Shown: in pieces, positions 9,165 through 17,749 of the stretch
Layout of the letters: every line of letters starts with the position of its first letter
How positions within the stretch are numbered: the first letter of the stretch is position 1
Assembly: GCF_025398195.1 (NCBI RefSeq)
Contig: NZ_JAODNV010000004.1
Coordinates: 1-64,000, forward strand
Origin: Chelativorans petroleitrophicus
Lineage (GTDB): Bacteria; Pseudomonadota; Alphaproteobacteria; Rhizobiales; Rhizobiaceae
DNA length: 64,000 nucleotides
Direction of reading: 5' to 3'
Made by a program: the position numbers and the translations under genes
Notes under the pieces: model-generated
Told to the model about the DNA's origin: nothing
The model's database searches: none
The model's input: the letters and a program-made list of their open reading frames with translations, nothing else

Positions 9165-9935
9165 TTATTTCGGTCCGTGCGCCGTCAGCGCCTCCTGAGC
9201 TGCCCTGCGCAGAAATGCGAGATCGGAGCCGATCAAAAAGCTGGCAGCGCCGAGTTCGGCCATGGCGGCCTGGTCCGCAGGACTTTCGGCCAACATTATT
9301 AGCGTCTTGCCCACGGCCCGAGTGGCCCGTGCAACCGTCTCGACGGCGGCGCGCACGGCTGGCGCGGCGGTCGAAATCTCCCCCATAGCAACCGATAAAT
9401 CGCCACGCCCGACGAAGACCGCATCGATACCTGGTACGGCAACAATGGCATCGATATTGTCGACACCGGCTGGCTCCTCGATCATTGCAATGCAGAGAAT
9501 TTCCTCGTCCTGCCGAGCCAGATGCTCAGCGACACCAACCGCCCCGTAACCGCCAGCGCGGCCCGTCCGTGAAAAACCGCGCCGCCCGCCTCGATACCGA
9601 CAGGCCATGGCTACCTCATGCGCCTTCTCAGGCGAGTCGACATGCGGGACCATGATGCCGGCCGCGCCGCAATCAAGCAGAGACAGGATATTGCCGTCCG
9701 ACGCATCGCCAATGCGCACGATAGGCGCCACCCCATTGGCGCGCGCAGCCAGGATAACGACATCGATCGCACTCAGATCGAACGGTGCGTGTTCCTGATC
9801 GATGACAATGAAGTCAAACCCAATGCTGGACAGAACTTCCGTCGTATGGACCGTCGGAACCTTCACAAAGGTGCCGATGTGCCGTTCGCCTGCCCTGAGC
9901 CGGCTGGAAAAGCTGTTTGATCGTTCGGGCCCCAT
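9165..9935 (-). CDS. HpcH/HpaI-family class II aldolase
   Basis: TIM-barrel aldolase of 256 residues. Family motifs are FIVIDQEHAPFD (metal/acid motif), GAAGIMVPHVDSPEKA, RGFSRTGRAGGYG, CIAMIEEPAGVDNIDAI, DAVFVGRGDLSVAMG and FLIGSDLAFL. Relatives (HpaI, GarL) cleave 4-hydroxy-2-oxoacids to pyruvate or glyoxylate and an aldehyde with a divalent metal. GGAGACG precedes the start. As first gene of the minus-strand unit it shares a divergent promoter region with tctB, where the best copy of the TTTCA operator lies. Its probable role is the last carbon-carbon cleavage of the pathway fed by the Tct transporter. Confidence 0.88.
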   Translation of the reverse strand: MGPERSNSFSSRLRAGERHIGTFVKVPTVHTTEVLSSIGFDFIVIDQEHAPFDLSAIDVVILAARANGVAPIVRIGDASDGNILSLLDCGAAGIMVPHVDSPEKAHEVAMACRYRGGRRGFSRTGRAGGYGAVGVAEHLARQDEEILCIAMIEEPAGVDNIDAIVAVPGIDAVFVGRGDLSVAMGEISTAAPAVRAAVETVARATRAVGKTLIMLAESPADQAAMAELGAASFLIGSDLAFLRRAAQEALTAHGPK

Positions 9936-10011
9936 CCGTGCCGTCTCCGTGTATTCCAGTGGCTCGGGAGGCTAATGGGACAGGCTGTCTTAAAGGGACT
10001 TCTCTTTTGCT

Positions 10012-10032
10012 GCGTTTCACATCCTGAAACGC
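10012..10032. promoter_or_regulatory. candidate operator GCGTTTCA-N5-TGAAACGC (copy 4, perfect)
   Basis: A perfect palindrome with 8-bp arms and the spacer CATCC. It is placed between the divergent aldolase and tctB genes, 77 bp from the aldolase start and 120 bp from the tctB start, so one bound regulator could control both directions. Confidence 0.7.
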
Positions 10033-10056
10033 CACCAGTACGGGTTCGACATCGCT

Positions 10057-10073
10057 GTACAGCTTTCCTGTAC
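10057..10073. promoter_or_regulatory. inverted repeat GTACAG-N5-CTGTAC in the aldolase/tctB divergent promoter
   Basis: Perfect 6-bp arms with the 5-bp spacer CTTTC, 24 bp beyond the larger palindrome. It could be a second regulator site or part of the tctB leader; no other copy was noticed. Confidence 0.35.
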
Positions 10074-10151
10074 TGCGCTGACCATAACTGTGAGAAGCTC
10101 ACCACCGCATGGGAAATCGGCAGTGGGATTCACCGTGAAGGAGGGTATAAC

Positions 10152-10613
10152 TTGACAGTTAGCCGCAAGGAAATCTCGGCAGGCGCGATGTTCATCGCAT
10201 TTGGCCTCGCCTACGGATATCAATCGGCGTTCGGCCTGCAGGTGGGCACGGTAAGGAATATGGGACCAGGCCTGTTCCCACTTGCCCTGTCGATCATTCT
10301 CTTTGGGATCGGACTGGCGGTCGCGTTCAACGGATTGCAGGGAGATCGGCTCGCATCCAAGAGCGCAGGCATCCCCTGGCGGCCAATCTGTTTCATATCG
10401 GCAGCAACGGTCTGTTTCGCGCTGTTCGCCACGACGCTGGGCATGCTGCCGGTGACGTTTCTCATCACATTCATAGCCTCCTTCGCCCGCAAGCAGACGC
10501 GCGTCCTGCCGGCCTTGTTCATGTCGGCATGCATCGCGGTATTCTGCAGTCTGCTCTTCACCTATGGGTTGGGCCTGCCACTGCCGGTATTCGGCTCCCT
10601 GTTCAGGAGCTAG
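10152..10613 (+). CDS. tctB: tripartite tricarboxylate transporter small permease TctB, copy 1
   Basis: Small membrane subunit of 153 residues with four hydrophobic segments: AGAMFIAFGLAYGYQSAFG, LFPLALSIILFGIGLAVAF, WRPICFISAATVCFALFATTL to VTFLITFIAS, and ALFMSACIAVFCSLLFTYG. The signature VGTVRNMGPGLFP is typical of TctB. The start is a TTG at 10152, chosen because AGGAGGG lies six bases upstream; longer in-frame starts would add about 59 non-conserved residues. It forms the inner-membrane channel with TctA, which begins 4 bp after its stop codon. Confidence 0.9.
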   Translation: MTVSRKEISAGAMFIAFGLAYGYQSAFGLQVGTVRNMGPGLFPLALSIILFGIGLAVAFNGLQGDRLASKSAGIPWRPICFISAATVCFALFATTLGMLPVTFLITFIASFARKQTRVLPALFMSACIAVFCSLLFTYGLGLPLPVFGSLFRS

Positions 10614-10617
10614 CACT

Positions 10618-12123
10618 ATGGAATTTCTTTCCAACCTCGCCATCGGCTTCAGCGTCGTTGCACAGCCGACAAACCTTCTCTACTGCTTCATCGGAGTGTT
10701 CCTCGGAACTGCCATTGGCGTTCTTCCGGGAGTTGGGCCGCTTGCCACGATAGCAATGCTCCTTCCCATGACATTCGGGCTCTCGCCCGAGGGAGCGATC
10801 ATCATGCTGGCCGGCATCTATTACGGTTCCCAATATGGCGGATCGACCACGGCCATTCTGATGAAGCTGCCCGGCGAGGCATCCTCGGTCGTCACCACGA
10901 TAGACGGCTATCAGATGGCGCAGAAAGGCCGCGCGGGACCCGCACTTGCTGCCGCCGCTATCGGTTCCTTCGTTGCAGGGACGGTCGCGACGGTGTTGGT
11001 AGCCGTGGTGGCTACGCCGCTCACTCTGCTGGCTTTCCAATTCAGCCCTGCGGAGTATTTCTCCCTGATGGTCCTCGGCCTCGTCTTCTCGATCGCACTG
11101 GCTTCAGGCTCATTGCTGAAGGCGCTCGGAATGATCTGCCTTGGCCTGCTTCTCGGCCTGACAGGAACGGATATCTACACCGGAGCAACCCGCTTCACCT
11201 ACGGCTTGCGAGAGCTCTTCGACGGCCTCGAATTCACGGCCGTTGCGGTCGGCATGTTCGGCATCAGCGAGATCATCCGGAACCTTGCCGGAAAAGACGA
11301 GCTCCGTGGGCCCGTGGCACGCATAGGCAGCCTTTGGCCGACGCGTGAGGACCGTCGCCGCATGATTGCACCAATCCTGCGCGGAACGGCGCTGGGTTCC
11401 TTGCTTGGCGTTCTCCCCGGGGGCGGCGCTTTGCTTGCCTCCTTCGTTTCCTACACGGTCGAGAAAAAGGTCTCCCCTCACGGGCATGAGATGGGCAATG
11501 GAGCCATCGAAGGCGTAGCCGCGCCGGAAGCAGCCAACAATGCCGGCGCGCAAACCTCCTTCATTCCCATGCTTTCGCTTGGAATTCCTTCGAATGTCGT
11601 CACCGCGCTCATCATCGGTGCGCTCATCATCCAGGGCATCGTGCCCGGGCCGGGAGTGATCTCGAAAAACCCGGAGCTGTTTTGGGGACTGATCGTGTCG
11701 ATGTGGGTTGGCAATATGATGCTTCTTGCCCTCAACCTGCCCCTGATCGGAATGTGGGTGAAGCTGTTGCAAATACCCTACACCATATTGTTCCCGTTGA
11801 TCATCGCCTTCTGCTGCATCGGCGTGTTCTCGATCGGCAACTCGTCCTTCCCGATCTACCAGCTGACGATCTTCGGCCTGCTCGGCTACGTGTTCGCGAG
11901 GCTTGATTGCGACCTGGCGCCGTTCATACTCGGTTTCATCCTCGGCCCGATGATCGAGGAGAATTTCAGGAGAGCTCTGCTGATATCCGGCGGCGATCTC
12001 AGCGTATTCGTCACACGACCGATCAGTGCAGGCCTCCTTGCCACTGCTGTCATAGCGCTCGTGGTGGTCTCCCTGCCTTTCATCAAGCGCAAGCGGGAAG
12101 ACATTTTCGTAGAGGAGAGCTGA
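10618..12123 (+). CDS. tctA: tripartite tricarboxylate transporter large permease TctA, copy 1
   Basis: Large permease of 501 residues with about twelve hydrophobic segments. The two repeated TctA signatures are visible: GTAIGVLPGVGPLATIAMLLP with YYGSQYGGSTTAILMKLPGE, and GSLLGVLPGGGALLASFVSY with APEAANNAGAQTSFIPMLSLGIP. It couples cation flux to uptake of a carboxylate delivered by TctC. The ATG at 10618 lies just after the tctB stop, so the two genes are co-translated. The matching binding protein is probably the divergent TctC at 6236-7210. Its 3' end faces the tctA of the second system. Confidence 0.93.
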   Translation: MEFLSNLAIGFSVVAQPTNLLYCFIGVFLGTAIGVLPGVGPLATIAMLLPMTFGLSPEGAIIMLAGIYYGSQYGGSTTAILMKLPGEASSVVTTIDGYQMAQKGRAGPALAAAAIGSFVAGTVATVLVAVVATPLTLLAFQFSPAEYFSLMVLGLVFSIALASGSLLKALGMICLGLLLGLTGTDIYTGATRFTYGLRELFDGLEFTAVAVGMFGISEIIRNLAGKDELRGPVARIGSLWPTREDRRRMIAPILRGTALGSLLGVLPGGGALLASFVSYTVEKKVSPHGHEMGNGAIEGVAAPEAANNAGAQTSFIPMLSLGIPSNVVTALIIGALIIQGIVPGPGVISKNPELFWGLIVSMWVGNMMLLALNLPLIGMWVKLLQIPYTILFPLIIAFCCIGVFSIGNSSFPIYQLTIFGLLGYVFARLDCDLAPFILGFILGPMIEENFRRALLISGGDLSVFVTRPISAGLLATAVIALVVVSLPFIKRKREDIFVEES

Positions 12124-12142
12124 CGCGACGTTCCCCAACCCG

Positions 12143-12173
12143 GCAGGACGGCGCGGAAACCGCACCGTCCTGC
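12143..12173. terminator. hairpin downstream of tctA copy 1
   Basis: GCAGGACGG and CCGTCCTGC pair as a 9-bp stem; after one mismatch it continues as GCGG-AAA-CCGC. No T-run follows, so it may act as a 3' stability hairpin or rho-assisted stop. The rest of 12124-12398, between the convergent tctA genes, shows nothing I recognise. Confidence 0.55.
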
Positions 12174-12398
12174 GCGAACTGCATCGAATCTTGTGGGGAC
12201 CTCGAATTACCGTCGAGCTCAGACTTGAAAGACGGTACTCACCCCACCACGCCGCTGCGATGCGGTGAATGTGCTGAATTTGATAGGCGATGCCAGCCTT
12301 CTGCCCGGTCCCGCATCATGCAAGACATCGCTCTTCTCCCGTGGCAGATGCCTTGGTTCGAAACTTCTTCCTGCGTCCTTAGGGCGGCGGCAGACCGG

Positions 12399-13910
12399 TC
12401 ACGAGGGCTGTTCGGACACAACGGCTCTGCGTGCCCTGTAGACGTTCCAGAGGCTCCACAGGAGCAGTGCAGCGGCCAGCAGCACAAACGCCGCGCTGAC
12501 GGGGCGTGTCACGAAAATATCGAGGCTGCCACGTGACAGCAGCATGGCACGGCGGAACTGCTGCTCCATCATCGGCCCCAGGACAAATCCAAGGAGCAGT
12601 GGCGCTGCGGGGAAGCCCATCAGGCGCGCCCCGTAGCCGACGAGGCCGAAAAGCAGCGTCAGGAAGACATCGAACGTGCTGCCGCTAACGCTATACACAC
12701 CGATGCAGATGAAGACCACGATGGCAGGATAAAGCACATGGTAGGGGATCGTCAGCAGCCTCACCCAGATCCCGATCATCGGAATGTTCAGGAGGACAAG
12801 GAGGATGTTGCCGATCCAGAAGCTCATTACCACGCCCCAGAAAAGGTCGGGCCTCTCCGCCATCATGGCCGGGCCGGGCGTGATGCCATGAATGATGAGC
12901 AGCCCCAGGATCAAGGCCATCGTGGCGCTGCCCGGAATGCCGAGCACCATGGTCGGGATGAAGGACGCCTGGTCAGAAGCATTGTTTGCGGTTTCGGGAG
13001 CGACCACGCCCTCGATCGCGCCTTTGCCGAAGCGCTCCGGCTCGCGCGAAACCTTCTTCTCGAGGGCATAGGAAAGAAAGGACGACACCGAAGGTCCCAC
13101 GCCCGGCATGATACCAAAGAACGATCCGATTCCCGAAGCGCGGATCATCGGCATCCATGATCGGCGGATGTCTTCCCGTGTCGGCATCATCGATCGCAGC
13201 GAGACCCGGCCTATGTCGGTCACGGCAGCTTGGCGGACGCTCCACATCACTTCCGCGATGCCGAAGAAGCCCATTGCCAGCGCGACAAGACTTATACCGT
13301 CGACAAGCTCAACAATGCCGAAGATAAAACGGGCCTGGCCTGTCTGCACATCAAGCCCGACAACGCCTAGCAGAATACCGACCATCACCATCGCGATGCC
13401 TTTGATGGCCGATCCGTCCGAGATCACACAGGCGGCGATCAGCCCGACGATCATGAAGGAGAAGTACTCGGCTGGACCGAAGCTGAGGGCAACCTTCACC
13501 AGCGGCTGCGAGAACAACATCATCAGGACGATGCCGACGCTGGCTCCAAAGAAGCTCCCCGCAGTGGTCATGAACAGCGCCACGCCAGCACGGCCCTGCC
13601 GCGCCATCGGATAGCCGTCCAGGCAAACAACCGCGCTCGAGGGCGTGCCAGGCAGGTTGAGCAGGATGGCCGCTGTGGATCCTCCGTAAGAGCTTCCGTA
13701 CCAGATGCCAGCAAGCATGATGATAGCCGTCGTGGGTTCGAGGTAAAACGTGATTGGGAAAAGCATCGACATGGTTGCCAGAGTCCCGAGTCCCGGCAGC
13801 ACTCCGACAACCATTCCCAGCGTCACGCCGATCGCGCAGTAAATGAGATTCTCAACCGTGAGGGCGGTCGAAAGGCCCAGCGCGAGGTTGAGCAAAAGAT
13901 CATTCAGCAT
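12399..13910 (-). CDS. tctA: tripartite tricarboxylate transporter large permease TctA, copy 2
   Basis: Second large permease, 503 residues, with the same repeated signatures as copy 1: GMVVGVLPGLGTLATMSMLFP with WYGSSYGGSTAAILLNLPGT, and GSFFGIMPGVGPSVSSFLSY with APETANNASDQASFIPTMVLGIP. It is a full-length paralogue, not a remnant. It follows tctB copy 2 with a 3-bp gap and is the last gene of a minus-strand operon that starts with the alpha/beta hydrolase. The two tctA sequences are clearly diverged, which suggests distinct substrates instead of recent duplication. Confidence 0.93.
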   Translation of the reverse strand: MLNDLLLNLALGLSTALTVENLIYCAIGVTLGMVVGVLPGLGTLATMSMLFPITFYLEPTTAIIMLAGIWYGSSYGGSTAAILLNLPGTPSSAVVCLDGYPMARQGRAGVALFMTTAGSFFGASVGIVLMMLFSQPLVKVALSFGPAEYFSFMIVGLIAACVISDGSAIKGIAMVMVGILLGVVGLDVQTGQARFIFGIVELVDGISLVALAMGFFGIAEVMWSVRQAAVTDIGRVSLRSMMPTREDIRRSWMPMIRASGIGSFFGIMPGVGPSVSSFLSYALEKKVSREPERFGKGAIEGVVAPETANNASDQASFIPTMVLGIPGSATMALILGLLIIHGITPGPAMMAERPDLFWGVVMSFWIGNILLVLLNIPMIGIWVRLLTIPYHVLYPAIVVFICIGVYSVSGSTFDVFLTLLFGLVGYGARLMGFPAAPLLLGFVLGPMMEQQFRRAMLLSRGSLDIFVTRPVSAAFVLLAAALLLWSLWNVYRARRAVVSEQPS

Positions 13911-13913
13911 GGT

Positions 13914-14372
13914 TCACCGCGGCCAATTGAAGGCGGACAGGGGTATGTTGAGTCCGACCTGGAAGATGAGGAATCCAATCATCGACAGGCTGCCGGCCAG
14001 CAGAACAATCCCCGCCAGCGATAACCTCGCGTCCGAACGGCTCGAGATGGCGACGACCGCGACTATTGCGGGCACGAAGCCGAAAGGCCTGATCAGGGCA
14101 GCAAACGCGATGACCGACAGGGAGATGAACAGCATCGAACGGTGATCGACCTCAATGCGCGGTCCGCTGCTGCGCAGGCCCCCGATCAGGATCACCGTTC
14201 CTAGAAGGGCTATGACGACGCCCACCGCTGCTGGAAACATGCCCGGCCCCATCTGCCAGACGGTACCGAGCCTGAGGGAGGTCACGGCATGGATCGCGGC
14301 AGAACTTCCAAGGACCAGAAGGAACCCCCCGCCGATGATGTCCCGGTATTCACGCATACCGATACCCGCCAT
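13914..14372 (-). CDS. tctB: tripartite tricarboxylate transporter small permease TctB, copy 2
   Basis: Small permease of 152 residues with four hydrophobic segments (IIGGGFLLVLGSSAAIHAV, FPAAVGVVIALLGTVILI, MLFISLSVIAFAALI to VPAIVAVVAI, and LAGIVLLAGSLSMIGFLIF) and the TctB signature LGTVWQMGPGMFP. An ATG five codons inside (14357) is an alternative start; neither has a strong ribosome-binding site. It sits between the SMP-30 gene and tctA of the second Tct system. Confidence 0.88.
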   Translation of the reverse strand: MAGIGMREYRDIIGGGFLLVLGSSAAIHAVTSLRLGTVWQMGPGMFPAAVGVVIALLGTVILIGGLRSSGPRIEVDHRSMLFISLSVIAFAALIRPFGFVPAIVAVVAISSRSDARLSLAGIVLLAGSLSMIGFLIFQVGLNIPLSAFNWPR

Positions 14373-14499
14373 CCCGGTCGTCAGAAGCGCACGTCACGAC
14401 CAAGCCCACCCGGCTGCGGAAGTTACGGGCAAAATTCATGTTGGTCATTGGTGTCTCCCTCTGAATCGGGCCTGTCGCGTTTTCGTGCGGGCCAACGGT

Positions 14500-15405
14500 T
14501 CATCCTGCAAACGGTGGCTGAATAAAGCCGCTCACCGGTGAGTGGACGGCGAACAACGCTCCCGCCAGCGGTTGTTCGGCAAGCTGATGTTCCGTCAATT
14601 TTCCGGATGCCGTTGTGATGAACAGGGTACGCATGTCCGATCCCCCAAAAGCGACGCTAGTCACCTTTTCGACGGGCAGTTCGACGGACAGGTCGACCCG
14701 GCCTGTCGGATCGATCCGCACGACTCTCCAACCGCCAAAGCACGCGATCCATAGGCATCCTTCCACATCGATCGCCGCTCCGTCCGGCATGCCGGGGATG
14801 CCGTAAAAGTCGTGGAACCGACGCTGCGCCCCGAGGCCGCCCTCTATCGGATCCAGTTCTTGCGCCCATATGGTTCTGCGGCGGGAATCCGCAAAGTATA
14901 CGGTGGTGTAGGAAGGGTCGAAGCAGATGCCGTTCGGGATCAGGAGTCCCCCCCGGACATTCCTGATGGTGCCGGCGGGATCAAGCAGATGTATCCCACC
15001 GGTCGGACTCTCACCGGAGCGTTCCATTGTCCCAATCCAGAGGCGACCCAGGCAATCGACCGCCGCTTCGTTTACGCGATGCGTCGCCTGACTTTCCGGC
15101 GGCGGAATTTCGGCGATCAGAGCGCCGACCCGCTCGAACCCGTATCGATGGAGGCCGCTGTCCAGAGCAACGACCGCTCCCCCTCCTTTCCGGGGGGCCC
15201 ATCCGCCAACCGTCTTGCCGGGAAGCTGCCGAACCTCGTGCCGGCCAGTGGACATCTCAAGCGACTGCAGGCTGGCCCGCGAGACATCCAGCCACCAGAT
15301 GCGGTCGCCCTCGGGGTCCCATACCGGCACCTCCCCCAGGATGTCTTTGCAGTTCAGGATGCACTCTGCCTTCACGCTTCGCGCCACATGCGGCAGGATC
15401 GCCAC
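14500..15405 (-). CDS. SMP-30/gluconolactonase-family lactonase
   Basis: Six-bladed beta-propeller hydrolase of 301 residues. Metal-binding and family motifs are ILGEVPVWDPEGDRIWWLD (metal Glu), RVNEAAVDCLGRLWIGTM (metal Asn), GLLIPNGICFDP (Asn), TVYFADSRRRTIW and GMPDGAAIDVEGCLWIACFGG (Asp). Relatives hydrolyse sugar or other lactones using Ca or Zn. The start is GTG at 15405, with GGAGGAG seven bases upstream. The gene lies between tctC and tctB of the second transporter, so the lactone may be made from, or be, the imported compound. It is one of several candidate lactone hydrolases in the region. Confidence 0.88.
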   Translation of the reverse strand: MAILPHVARSVKAECILNCKDILGEVPVWDPEGDRIWWLDVSRASLQSLEMSTGRHEVRQLPGKTVGGWAPRKGGGAVVALDSGLHRYGFERVGALIAEIPPPESQATHRVNEAAVDCLGRLWIGTMERSGESPTGGIHLLDPAGTIRNVRGGLLIPNGICFDPSYTTVYFADSRRRTIWAQELDPIEGGLGAQRRFHDFYGIPGMPDGAAIDVEGCLWIACFGGWRVVRIDPTGRVDLSVELPVEKVTSVAFGGSDMRTLFITTASGKLTEHQLAEQPLAGALFAVHSPVSGFIQPPFAG

Positions 15406-15460
15406 GTCGATGCTCCTCCGGCTTGGCGAGCGTAAAGTCCGCCCGCCACGCTCCGGGAAA

Positions 15461-16444
15461 TCAATTGCTCTTGCTCTGATTGCCGCCCTCGAAGATGGCC
15501 CTGATCTGCTTGTCCCGCTGTTCGATCAGTTCGAGAACGCCCTCGGGGCCGCGGTTCAGAGCCCGGTTGTTGAACTGGACCATTAGCTCGGCGTAGCTTT
15601 CGGAGTTCACCGCTTCATCAATGACCTCCTCCAGACAGGTCCTGACCTCCGGATCAAGTTCCCGAGGTGCGATGAGCACCGTGACACTTTGGATCGGCAG
15701 GGCCGTCGCGCCCTGCTCCTCAAGTGTCGGGATGTCAGGGGCATAGGGGAGACGGTGCTCGGTCACCGACGCGATCAGCTTCATGTTGCCGGAGCGTAGC
15801 TCTCCAAGATGGGCAACACCCTGGATTGTCGCGTCCACATGCCCGCCAAGCGTCAGCATCATCGACTCTGATGATCCTTCGACAGGCACCGGCACGAGAT
15901 TGATGTCGTACTGCTCCGCCAGCTGCTGGACGACTAGGGTTTGGTTGAAACCGGCAACGGCGACCGTCGCCATGCCCTTCTCACGCGTATATTCGACGAG
16001 GCCGGCGATATCGTCGAACGGCATCGATGAAAGAGCGGCAAAACTGTTCCAGCTGTCCATGGCGGAACCGAGGAAGTGGAACTCGCTATAGTGGAAACCC
16101 AGGTCGTCGGCTGTAGGGTTGTAGACCATCGTGTCACTGCTGCCGAGGCCGATGCTGTAGCCGTCAGGTTCGGCATTCAGCAGCGAGCGCGCCATAACAG
16201 CACTGGCGGCCCCCGGCCTGTTTTCGACGACGACGGTCCAGCCGTGCTGCTCCTCGATGGCCTTCGCCAGCATCCTCGCGATGGCATCCGTACCGCCGCC
16301 CGCGGCATAGCCGACGTAGAAGTTGACGGGCTTGCTTGGAAATCCGTCCGGACACGTCGCGGCCCGCGCATCCTGCATGTCCAGTGTCAGAACCGTTGCG
16401 GCCGACCAGAGAAGCACCCCCCTGAACGTTCCTCCCCTCGACAT
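15461..16444 (-). CDS. tctC: tripartite tricarboxylate transporter substrate-binding protein (TctC/Bug), copy 2
   Basis: Periplasmic binding protein of about 327 residues. It has a short signal peptide (RGVLLWSAATVLTLDMQDARA), then CPDGFPSKPVNFYVGYAAGGGTDAIARM, GWTVVVENRPGAASAVMA and AEPDGYSIGLG. The sequence is distant from copy 1. I place the start at the ATG at 16444 behind GGGAGGA; a GTG two codons earlier is possible. It belongs to the minus-strand operon with the alpha/beta hydrolase, SMP-30, tctB and tctA, and has its own TTTCA-type operator at 16555. Confidence 0.9.
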   Translation of the reverse strand: MSRGGTFRGVLLWSAATVLTLDMQDARAATCPDGFPSKPVNFYVGYAAGGGTDAIARMLAKAIEEQHGWTVVVENRPGAASAVMARSLLNAEPDGYSIGLGSSDTMVYNPTADDLGFHYSEFHFLGSAMDSWNSFAALSSMPFDDIAGLVEYTREKGMATVAVAGFNQTLVVQQLAEQYDINLVPVPVEGSSESMMLTLGGHVDATIQGVAHLGELRSGNMKLIASVTEHRLPYAPDIPTLEEQGATALPIQSVTVLIAPRELDPEVRTCLEEVIDEAVNSESYAELMVQFNNRALNRGPEGVLELIEQRDKQIRAIFEGGNQSKSN

Positions 16445-16554
16445 CTCCACATTCCTCCCTGGTGAGATTTCCGGACTGCCGAGCGGCGGTAATATCGCTG
16501 CAAGGCTGGCGCACTTTGTTGTGCGACCACCCCTGGCTCCAGACATTTCCCGCT

Positions 16555-16575
16555 GGTTTTCAATAGATGAAATGT
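16555..16575. promoter_or_regulatory. candidate operator (copy 5), upstream of tctC copy 2
   Basis: TTTCA, the spacer ATAGA, then TGAAA: the core is a perfect palindrome with the same 5-bp spacing as copies 1-4, while the outer bases differ. It lies in the 147-bp gap between the alpha/beta hydrolase gene and tctC. Confidence 0.45.
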
Positions 16576-16591
16576 CGAGGGCTGTGTGGGT

Positions 16592-17584
16592 TCACCGCAG
16601 AAATTCGTCGACGCGCGCCAAAAACTCGTTTCTGCCGCGTTCGGGACGGTCGAGCAGCAAATAGTGGGTGCAGTTGGCCGCCCGCCAGTGGATCACGCTT
16701 GGTGCATGATAGAGATCCTCACAGAAGACCTCCATGTCGGTATCGCGGCACAACGCATCGTATTCCGGATTGACGATGAAGACCGGGCAGTAGATCTGGC
16801 TGGCGTGGAACAGCTTCTGGCCCGTTGCGCCCATGATGTAGAGATCCTCCAGCATCCCGTTCGGACTGCGGTAGGTGGGCGGTGTGCGCGTCCGTGAGGT
16901 CGGATCGCCGTCAAGCAGGGCGTTCCTGAGGGCCGTCACCATTGCGGGATCCCGCCAGGCCGTCTTGTCCGCGATGGGGATCTGCTCGTCCCAGTGCTTT
17001 TCTAGGAGCTCGATCCCATTGAAAGTGTAGTTGCCAAACTTCTTCTGATTGAAACGTCCCGGGCGTTGCGGATCGTCCCACTGAGAGCCAATCCTGATGG
17101 TGGGGTGGTCGCCGGTGCCGCCATACACCATGCAATAGAGAACGAGGTGACTGACCTTCTCAGGATGAAGCGCGGCGTACATTGCCACACATGTAGCACC
17201 CACGCCCCAGCCCAGAAGGGCGACACGTCCACGGCCGGTCGCCCTGCGGAGGTGATCGACGGCGGCATCGACATCGCGCGTAATCTCGATCGTTCTGCAC
17301 AGGGGACGCGTCGGCCGAGGAGGCAGATCCATTTCTGCAGGCCGGTCGGAGCGGCCATATCCCCGCGCATCGACGATGTAGCAGACATGACCCGCAGCGG
17401 CGAGGTCGGCGGCCAGCGAACCGTTCTCGACCGGCAGATCGAATTCGCTGAGGCCGGGGATGCGCGTCCCATGCATCAGAACCATGGGGACGCGCGCGGC
17501 ATCGCCCCGCGGACGCACCTCTCTGATGGCGATCCTGACGCCGTCAGCCGTCCGAACGTGGAAATCGCGCCGCAAGATGTTCAT
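16592..17584 (-). CDS. alpha/beta-hydrolase-fold protein lacking the nucleophilic serine
   Basis: Protein of 330 residues with a typical alpha/beta-hydrolase layout: MVLMHGTR (oxyanion-hole strand, residues 34-41), VDARGYGRSDRP, a nucleophile elbow, NPEYDALC as the acid region, and ANCTHYLLLDRP supplying the histidine. The elbow reads GWGVG at 125-129 in place of GxSxG: residue 127 is glycine (codon GGC, one base from the serine codon AGC). It may be a non-hydrolytic member, use another mechanism, or be inactive. It heads the second Tct operon and is divergent from the second LigI-like amidohydrolase. The frame is otherwise intact. Confidence 0.82.
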   Translation of the reverse strand: MNILRRDFHVRTADGVRIAIREVRPRGDAARVPMVLMHGTRIPGLSEFDLPVENGSLAADLAAAGHVCYIVDARGYGRSDRPAEMDLPPRPTRPLCRTIEITRDVDAAVDHLRRATGRGRVALLGWGVGATCVAMYAALHPEKVSHLVLYCMVYGGTGDHPTIRIGSQWDDPQRPGRFNQKKFGNYTFNGIELLEKHWDEQIPIADKTAWRDPAMVTALRNALLDGDPTSRTRTPPTYRSPNGMLEDLYIMGATGQKLFHASQIYCPVFIVNPEYDALCRDTDMEVFCEDLYHAPSVIHWRAANCTHYLLLDRPERGRNEFLARVDEFLR

Positions 17585-17749
17585 GAGATGCCCTCCGCGG
17601 GGTGAAACCGTCGGAGGCCCCTACCGGATTGCTCCGGTTTTGTGAAAGGTAAACCCACCGGATTTCACTTTACGGAATGGAGCAAACGAGGCATTGCCCC
17701 ACCGCGCGACAGCCTCACCCTTGTCCGGAAAGCACTCCGGAAAGAGATC

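Noticed and set aside
17642-17680. Sixth copy of the TTTCA operator before amidohydrolase copy 2
   Set aside because: GTGAAA and TTTCAC are present but 15 bp apart and everted; TTTCA-N5-CGGAA has two mismatches in the second half-site. Too weak to list as a site.
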